A stretch of 9,743 bases of DNA from Acidothermaceae bacterium. GTDB lineage: Bacteria > Actinomycetota > Actinomycetes > Acidothermales > Acidothermaceae. The stretch is from positions 1 through 9,743 of the forward strand of contig JAICLV010000096.1 in the NCBI GenBank assembly GCA_025925185.1. The letters run 5' to 3'. Below, piece by piece: positions 6,559 through 9,743 of this stretch. Numbering within the stretch: position 1 is the first letter of the stretch; every line of letters starts with the position of its first letter. The notes under the pieces are model-generated. The model was not told the DNA's origin and did not search any database. It saw nothing but the letters and a program-made list of their open reading frames with translations. The translations under genes were made by a program, and so were the position numbers.

Positions 6559-7944
6559 ATGACCGCAGAACTCACCCTGTCCCACGTCCACCAGCAAACG
6601 ATCCGCAACCTGTGCGGCGGCGCCGTACACCTGCCCGGAGACCCGGGATACGACAACGCCCGGCTGCCGTGGGCGATGAGCGTCGACCAGCGACCGGCCG
6701 CCGTGATGTACCCGGCGAGCGCCGAGGAGGTCGCGGACGTCGTCCGCTTCGCGGCGGACGCAGGCTTGCGGGTGGCCCCACAAGGAACCGGCCACAACGC
6801 CGGCCCGCTCGGGCCCCTCGATGACGTCATCTTGTTGCGCACGTCGGCGATGACCAGCGTGACCATCGACCCGGTGGCCCGCATCGCGCGCGCCGAGGCT
6901 GGCGCGTTGTGGCTCGACGTCGTCGAGGCGGCCTCGAAGTACGGCTTCGACGGCCTGCACGGATCGTCGCCCGACGTCGGCGTCGTCGGCTACTCCCTCG
7001 GAGGCGGCATCGGCTGGTTCGCCCGGCAGTACGGCCTGCAGACGAACAGCATCACCGCCGTCGAGATCGTGCTTGCCGACGGCTCGCTGGTGCGGGCCGA
7101 CGCGGCCCACCACACCGACCTGTTCTGGGCGCTGCGCGGCGGTGGCGGCAACTTCGGCGTGGTCACCGCATTGGAGTTCAAGCTCTACCCGATCGAGACC
7201 GCCTACGCCGGCATGCTGGTCTGGGACTGGTCGCACGCTCACGAGGTGCTGTCGCGCTGGGCCGCGTGGGCGGTGGACGCTCCCGACCTGATCACGACGT
7301 CCTTCCGGATCTTGCAGATACCGCCGCTGCCGTCGGTGCCCGAGCCGATGCGTGGCCGCAAGATCGTGATGATCAACGGCGCGGCGCTGTGTTACGACGA
7401 GGAGGCCGCGGCGATCCTGGCGCCACTGCGCGAGCTCGCGCCGGAGATCGACACCTTCAGCCGGGTGCCCGCCGTTTCGCTGTCGCGGTTGCACATGGAC
7501 CCCGAAGGCCCGACGCCCGGCGTGTCCGACACCGCGATGCTGCGCGAGCTGCCTCCCGAGGCGATCGAGGCCTTCCTCGCGGTCGCCGGACCGGACTCCG
7601 ACTCGTGCTTGGTGGCTGCGGAGTTGCGCCAACTTGGCGGGGCACTCGCGCGGGTGCCGCGTGGCGCCGGGGCATTGACCCACCTGGCGGGCCAGTTCCA
7701 GCTCTTCGGCGTCGCGATCGCGCCGACCCCGGAGATGGCGGCCGCCGGTCATGCGCACGCGAGCCGGTTGGTTTCGACCATGCGGCCGTGGCACGCCCGG
7801 CAGCAGTACCTGAACTTCGTCGAGAAGGCGGTCGACACCAGCACCGGCTACGACGAGTACAGCTGGTTGCGGCTGCGCGAGCTTCCCGCCCGCTTCGACC
7901 CCGACGGCCTTTTCGTCGCGAACCATCGGCTGGTGCGGAAATGA
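6559..7944 (+). CDS. FAD-binding oxidoreductase, berberine-bridge (BBE) type
   Basis: A 461-residue flavoenzyme of the PCMH/VAO superfamily. The N-terminal FAD-binding domain (about 45-210) contains GTGHNAG, whose His79 matches the histidine that binds FAD covalently. It continues with SPDVGVVGYSLGGGIGWFAR (137-156), YGLQTNSI, LADG and ALRGGGGNFGVVT. The C-terminal BBE domain (about 415-461) has YLNFVEKAVDTSTGYDEYS and FDPDGLFVANHRL. In bicovalent members a second bond comes from Cys in a CPTVG-like motif; here that position is Ser137, so a single His-FAD bond is expected. There is no signal peptide, so it is probably cytoplasmic. Relatives oxidise sugars, alkaloids or polyketides with O2; the substrate here cannot be read from sequence. 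It lies 68 bp after the SARP-LAL regulator on the same strand, behind a putative SARP operator, suggesting a tailoring or detoxifying step under its control. Confidence 0.93.
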   Translation: MTAELTLSHVHQQTIRNLCGGAVHLPGDPGYDNARLPWAMSVDQRPAAVMYPASAEEVADVVRFAADAGLRVAPQGTGHNAGPLGPLDDVILLRTSAMTSVTIDPVARIARAEAGALWLDVVEAASKYGFDGLHGSSPDVGVVGYSLGGGIGWFARQYGLQTNSITAVEIVLADGSLVRADAAHHTDLFWALRGGGGNFGVVTALEFKLYPIETAYAGMLVWDWSHAHEVLSRWAAWAVDAPDLITTSFRILQIPPLPSVPEPMRGRKIVMINGAALCYDEEAAAILAPLRELAPEIDTFSRVPAVSLSRLHMDPEGPTPGVSDTAMLRELPPEAIEAFLAVAGPDSDSCLVAAELRQLGGALARVPRGAGALTHLAGQFQLFGVAIAPTPEMAAAGHAHASRLVSTMRPWHARQQYLNFVEKAVDTSTGYDEYSWLRLRELPARFDPDGLFVANHRLVRK

Positions 7945-7952
7945 TCAGCGGC

Positions 7953-7967
7953 GGTGACACCGTCACC
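7953..7967 (+). terminator. Short perfect hairpin after the oxidoreductase gene
   Basis: GGTGAC (7953-7958), three-base loop ACC, GTCACC (7962-7967): a perfect 6-bp stem beginning 8 bp after the stop codon. No T-run follows, as is common in GC-rich actinomycetes, so termination strength is uncertain. Confidence 0.45.
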
Positions 7968-8010
7968 TTGCTCGGATTCGGTCGGGCTACGACGCAACCT
8001 TCGAACATGT

Positions 8011-8039
8011 TTGCTGGCGGGCTTGACCGCCGTTACGGT
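8011..8039 (+). promoter_or_regulatory. Candidate promoter for the orphan RNA/mini-ORF
   Basis: TTGCTG (8011-8016) and TACGGT (8034-8039) are separated by 17 bp. TACGGT fits the TANNNT -10 pattern of actinomycetes. Transcription would begin near 8046, shortly before the AAGGAGG at 8054-8060. The -35 match is only moderate (TTG plus position). Confidence 0.35.
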
Positions 8040-8071
8040 GGTGGGACACGAGGAAGGAGGTGGTCCGAAGA

Positions 8072-8110
8072 ATGTGTGATAAACGGACTCGTGAGGTGGC
8101 TGTCAGCTAG
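8072..8110 (+). CDS. 12-codon mini-ORF at the 5' end of the candidate RNA
   Basis: ATG 8072 to TAG 8108-8110 encodes MCDKRTREVAVS. A strong Shine-Dalgarno (AAGGAGG, 8054-8060) lies upstream with a rather long 11-nt gap. The stop codon forms the first bases of stem I of the following RNA, so a translating or stalled ribosome would compete with that stem, as in attenuation leaders. A GAGGTGG at 8093-8099 repeats the Shine-Dalgarno region inside the ORF, and GTCCG (8063-8067) can pair with CGGAC (8084-8088), which would enclose the start codon. Translation is plausible but unproven. Confidence 0.35.
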   Translation: MCDKRTREVAVS

Positions 8111-8260
8111 CCGCCGTCCGACCGGACGTGCTTCCATGCCGACGCCTGACGGCGCTGGCTAATCCACGACAGTCATCCGACCCCCGGGCGCCGGACTTCG
8201 TCCAGCCGGCCCGCTCGCACCGGCATCGGCGCGAGCGGAGCAGCCCGGGGGTCGCACCAT

Positions 8261-8308
8261 GTCCGGGCGCCGAGACCCTCGCCAAGGCGGAACTTCCAGC
8301 GCCCGGAC
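8261..8308. terminator. 10-bp stem downstream of nitrobindin (shared with candidate RNA)
   Basis: GTCCGGGCGC (8261-8270) and GCGCCCGGAC (8299-8308) pair perfectly around a 28-nt loop. On the - strand it begins 17 bp after the nitrobindin TAG, where a terminator would be expected; on the + strand it is the last stem of the candidate RNA. It may therefore act in both directions between these converging transcripts. No T-run is present. Confidence 0.35.
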
Positions 8309-8325
8309 GACGAATTGTCTCCGCG

Positions 8326-8910
8326 CTAAGAGGGCTGCACCGGCGGAACCGGCTGCACCGGCGGAACCGGCTGCACGGGCCGCAACCGGGCCGACAGGTG
8401 CGACTGCAACGGCTGTCCCACCGCCGCCATGTCGTACGCGTACAGCAGGTCGCCCTCGACCAATCCGTAGAGCCGGCGCCCGCCGGTCACCTCTTTGGCG
8501 GACGCCGTGCGCGCCACGACGTCGCTGCTGAGTTCGATGCGCGTGCCCGTCACATCACCGACCCAGATCTCGGCGAACCCGGTCGCGTGCGCGAGCACGA
8601 CCTCGAGCCCGTCGCCGGTCATTCGCCAAAACCCCGACTCGGCGGCGCCGGGGCGCACGACCGCGCCCTCGTCGTCCAAAATCCACGACCGGCTGGTGTA
8701 GCTCAACACCGGCTTTCCGGCGTGCCCGAACATAACCTCTTGGCCAAAGCGGAAAGACTCGATCGTCGGGTATCCGCCCACGCCAACCCCGCGCCACGTG
8801 CCGAGCAAGAACGCGATCGGCGCCAACGCCTCGTGCAGGGGCGGGGTGTCGCCGTCCGGCACAAAGGGGGTCTCGAAGTCGGCCGCGAGGTCGCCGGAAC
8901 CCTCACTCAC
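8326..8910 (-). CDS. Nitrobindin-type FABP-like haem protein (peroxynitrite isomerase)
   Basis: A 194-residue beta-barrel haem protein of the nitrobindin/THAP4-like family. Its mycobacterial relatives bind haem through one histidine and convert peroxynitrite to nitrate, protecting against reactive nitrogen species. The family signature GTWRGVG is at residues 37-43, followed by GYP, FGQEVMFGHAGKPVLSYTSR and ESGFWR. The near-C-terminal HLSARL supplies His171 as the expected proximal haem ligand. The start GTG 8910 is chosen because it overlaps the upstream small membrane-protein gene by 8 nt; an in-frame TTG at 8934 would add eight residues without support. The end is odd: after the barrel there is a Pro/Val/Gln tail made of repeated VQPVPP. 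It is transcribed with the small TM gene and converges on the candidate RNA. Confidence 0.92.
   Translation of the reverse strand: MSEGSGDLAADFETPFVPDGDTPPLHEALAPIAFLLGTWRGVGVGGYPTIESFRFGQEVMFGHAGKPVLSYTSRSWILDDEGAVVRPGAAESGFWRMTGDGLEVVLAHATGFAEIWVGDVTGTRIELSSDVVARTASAKEVTGGRRLYGLVEGDLLYAYDMAAVGQPLQSHLSARLRPVQPVPPVQPVPPVQPS
8333..8376 (-). repeat. 18-bp repeat encoding the VQPVPP tail of nitrobindin
   Basis: Two identical 18-bp units (8333-8350 and 8351-8368) plus the first 8 bp of a third encode the nitrobindin C-terminus, which repeats VQPVPP. The exact nucleotide identity between units points to recent duplication, and the unit keeps the reading frame. Confidence 0.85.
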
Positions 8911-9016
8911 CGTTGTCGCGCTTTGCAAAGGCAAGGCGCCGGACGACGAGCGCCGCCGCCACCGCGATTCCGAGAGCCACCGCGACCGGCGGGCCGACGC
9001 TGATGAGTTCGGTCAT
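8903..9016 (-). CDS. Small single-pass membrane protein (37 aa)
   Basis: ATG 9016 to TGA 8905-8903 on the - strand. The product begins MTELISVGPP, continues with a hydrophobic helix of about 20 residues (VAVALGIAVAAALVV) and ends RRLAFAKRDNGE; the positive charges after the helix suggest an N-out/C-in topology. The gene overlaps the nitrobindin start by 8 nt, so the two are translationally coupled. About four-fifths of codons end in G/C, supporting coding. There is no Shine-Dalgarno, but TATCGT lies exactly 7 nt upstream of the ATG, implying a leaderless transcript. The function is unknown; by position it might tether or assist the nitrobindin, which is inference. Confidence 0.7.
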   Translation of the reverse strand: MTELISVGPPVAVALGIAVAAALVVRRLAFAKRDNGE

Positions 9017-9023
9017 GGCCGCG

Positions 9024-9029
9024 ACGATA
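9024..9029 (-). promoter_or_regulatory. Putative -10 element for leaderless small TM gene/nitrobindin mRNA
   Basis: TATCGT on the - strand fits TANNNT and is separated by 7 nt from ATG 9016, placing the transcription start on the A of the start codon. This would be the promoter for the TM-protein/nitrobindin pair, downstream of the sseC terminator. No convincing -35 is visible. Confidence 0.45.
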
Positions 9030-9071
9030 CCGCCGGCGGGCGCGCATCCCTGCCGTCGCGGCCGGATTACC

Positions 9072-9088
9072 CGTTGCGCCCGGCAACG
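9072..9088 (-). terminator. Second small hairpin in the sseC downstream region
   Basis: CGTTGC (9072-9077) and GCAACG (9083-9088) pair perfectly around GCCCG. It abuts the larger hairpin at 9088-9128 and may be a tandem terminator for the sulfurtransferase/sseC operon. Confidence 0.4.
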
Positions 9089-9128
9089 CAAGCGGTCCCC
9101 CGCGACAAACGCGCGAGGGACCGCTTGC
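9088..9128 (-). terminator. Strong hairpin terminator after sseC
   Basis: GCAAGCGGTCCC (9088-9099) and GGGACCGCTTGC (9117-9128) form a perfect 12-bp stem; the loop can add CGCG/CGCG around ACAAA. It begins 10 bp beyond the sseC TAG on the - strand, the classical place for a terminator. As is usual in high-GC actinomycetes there is no T-run. It separates the sulfurtransferase operon from the TM-protein/nitrobindin pair. Confidence 0.8.
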
Positions 9129-9138
9129 ACCCCCGGAA

Positions 9139-9429
9139 CTAGTTGACCGAGACCTCGACCTCGGCGATCGAGCCCTTGGCGGCGCTCACCAACCGGTCAG
9201 CCGTGCCGCCGGGCACCAAAGCCCGCACGGTCCACGTACCGGGCGCGGCGAAGAACCGGAACTCACCGGTCGCCGACGTCGGGACCTCGGCCGTGAACTC
9301 GCCGCCGTCGTCCAGCAAACGCACGTAGCCGACCACCGGCTGGCCGCCCCTCTTCACGACTCCCTGAATGACGGCCTCCTTGCCGGCGTCGACGCCGAGG
9401 GGCAGGCCCCCCGCGACCGCTCCGCACAT
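9139..9429 (-). CDS. sseC: DUF1416 protein, SseC-like
   Basis: A 96-residue protein matching the actinobacterial DUF1416/SseC family (mycobacterial sseC1/sseC2). It starts [18 protein letters not shown]. The highly characteristic core runs VRLLDDGGEFTAEV (36-49) and SATGEFRFFAAPGTWTVRAL (52-71), a small Ig/carboxypeptidase-regulatory-like beta sandwich. The family is almost always found directly after a CysA-type thiosulfate sulfurtransferase and is thought to take part in sulfur transfer; the biochemical role is not established. Cys2 is conserved in the relatives I recall. ATG 9429 overlaps the preceding gene's TGA (TGATG), so translation is coupled. A strong hairpin terminator follows. Confidence 0.93.
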   Translation of the reverse strand: MCGAVAGGLPLGVDAGKEAVIQGVVKRGGQPVVGYVRLLDDGGEFTAEVPTSATGEFRFFAAPGTWTVRALVPGGTADRLVSAAKGSIAEVEVSVN

Positions 9430-9743
9430 CAGGAACCGCTCCCGGTCTCGATCGGGACGCCGACCAGCGAGCCGTACTCGGTCCACGAGCCGTCGTAGTT
9501 CTTCACGTTCGCCTCGTCGAGGATCTCGTGCAGCACGAACCACGTGTGCGCCGAGCGCTCGCCGATGCGGCAGTAGGCGATGGTGTCCTTGCCGAAGTCG
9601 ACGCCGGCGTCCTTGTACAGCGCCTTCAACTCGTCGTCCGACTTGAAGGTGCCGTCGTCGTTCGCGGCCTTGCTCCACGGGACGTTCTTCGCCGTCGGCA
9701 CGTGGCCGCCGCGCTGCGACTGCTCCTGCGGCAGGTGCGCCGG
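9429..9743 (-). CDS. cysA2: Thiosulfate sulfurtransferase, CysA type (5'-truncated, C-terminal 104 aa)
   Basis: The gene runs off the right edge of the window; the last 104 residues are visible of about 280 usual for the family. They contain the second rhodanese domain. The persulfide-forming active loop [12 protein letters not shown] has its catalytic Cys at residue 58 of the fragment; [15 protein letters not shown] and [16 protein letters not shown] are characteristic of mycobacterial CysA2/CysA3 and their relatives. The enzyme moves sulfane sulfur from thiosulfate to thiophilic acceptors such as cyanide or to downstream sulfur carriers in the cytoplasm. Its TGA (9431-9429) overlaps the sseC ATG, giving a two-gene coupled unit. 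Despite the symbol, it is unrelated to the sulfate ABC-transporter ATPase also called CysA. Confidence 0.95.
   Translation of the reverse strand, partial: PAHLPQEQSQRGGHVPTAKNVPWSKAANDDGTFKSDDELKALYKDAGVDFGKDTIAYCRIGERSAHTWFVLHEILDEANVKNYDGSWTEYGSLVGVPIETGSGS

Larger units (their letters stand above)
8046..8310 (+). ncRNA. Candidate structured RNA with mini-ORF, no downstream gene
   Basis: The 380 bp between the oxidoreductase and nitrobindin genes has no convincing protein gene but unusual self-complementarity. Stem I pairs TAGCC+GCCGTC (8108-8118) with GACGGC (8148-8153) and GGCTA (8157-8161), with a 3-nt bulge. Stem II pairs 8178-8189 with 8243-8254, 12 perfect base pairs. It encloses two smaller hairpins: GGAC/GTCC at 8193-8203, and CCGCTCGC/GCGAGCGG at 8211-8218/8231-8238, giving a three-way junction. 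Stem III pairs GTCCGGGCGC (8261-8270) with GCGCCCGGAC (8299-8308). A promoter-like element and a mini-ORF precede them. On the + strand no sense gene follows, so it looks like an independent RNA rather than a riboswitch. I could not match it to tmRNA, RNase P RNA, SRP RNA, 6C RNA or common riboswitch cores. Ends are estimates. Confidence 0.4.

Noticed and set aside
7941..8162. 73-codon + strand frame whose ATG overlaps the oxidoreductase stop (ATGA)
   Set aside because: The overlap is the classic coupling form, but there is no Shine-Dalgarno, later codons include rare ATA/AGG/AGA-type choices with low G/C at third positions, and the frame runs through the terminator-like hairpin, the candidate promoter and stem I of the RNA.
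8046..8310. 6C RNA or a standard riboswitch
   Set aside because: The C-runs here lie in stems, not in two C-rich loops as in 6C RNA, and I found no cobalamin, TPP, SAM or ydaO core sequences; also there is no sense gene downstream to regulate.
8921..8930. Perfect palindrome CTTTGCAAAG just upstream of the nitrobindin start
   Set aside because: It lies inside the small TM gene coding sequence, is only 10 bp long with no flanking symmetry, and matches no operator I can name with confidence.
8128..9003. + strand frame antisense to nitrobindin, which could have been the target of the mini-ORF leader
   Set aside because: The opposite strand encodes a clear nitrobindin; the + product is low-complexity and Arg-rich, with no start signal suited to the leader.
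1..9743. CRISPR arrays, insertion sequences, tRNA or rRNA genes
   Set aside because: No regularly spaced direct repeats, transposase motifs, terminal inverted repeats, or tRNA/rRNA signatures were seen on either strand.

Overview
This is a GC-rich window with the codon use and gene content of an actinomycete: GTG starts, strongly G/C third codon positions, and likely leaderless -10 elements 7 nt before start codons. Several genes are actinobacterial hallmarks: a DUF1416/SseC protein next to a CysA-type thiosulfate sulfurtransferase, an actinobacterial nitrobindin, a Nur-like Fur protein, and a very large SARP-type regulator. I cannot name the genus.

Left block (1-2703). The 3' part of an Ala/Glu-rich coiled-coil protein of unknown function is followed 20 bp later by dtd (D-aminoacyl-tRNA deacylase), both on +. 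Facing them on the - strand is a compact group: a 44-aa small protein, a Fur/Nur-family metalloregulator and a YgfZ-type Fe-S maintenance protein. The regulator and ygfZ are coupled through a TGATG overlap. dtd and ygfZ meet tail to tail, and their stop codons overlap.

Central cassette (2704-7967). A divergent intergenic region with a symmetric TTGATA-N16-TATCAA element precedes a 1206-aa regulator on +. It is built as OmpR-type winged helix, BTAD, STAND/AAA ATPase, long helical repeat region and C-terminal LuxR-type HTH (a SARP-LAL hybrid), and it carries two in-frame TTA leucine codons. Directly downstream is a berberine-bridge-type FAD oxidoreductase. The junction between the two holds TCAAG-type heptamers spaced exactly 11 bp apart, the geometry of a classical SARP operator. 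The pair looks like a self-contained regulator/target cassette placed inside an otherwise housekeeping locus.

Orphan RNA region (7945-8325). No convincing protein gene is present except a 12-codon mini-ORF with a strong Shine-Dalgarno sequence. It is followed by three long, non-overlapping perfect or near-perfect stems. A possible promoter precedes it, and no sense-strand gene follows, so this is a candidate structured RNA gene. It converges on the nitrobindin gene.

Right block (8326-9743, all - strand). A CysA-type sulfurtransferase (5' part outside the window) is coupled by TGATG to sseC (DUF1416). A strong 12-bp hairpin terminator follows. Then comes a 37-aa single-TM protein, probably from a leaderless transcript, which overlaps nitrobindin by 8 nt. 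The flanking genes concern metal sensing, Fe-S/sulfur chemistry and reactive nitrogen defence; the central cassette has the look of specialised (secondary) metabolism.
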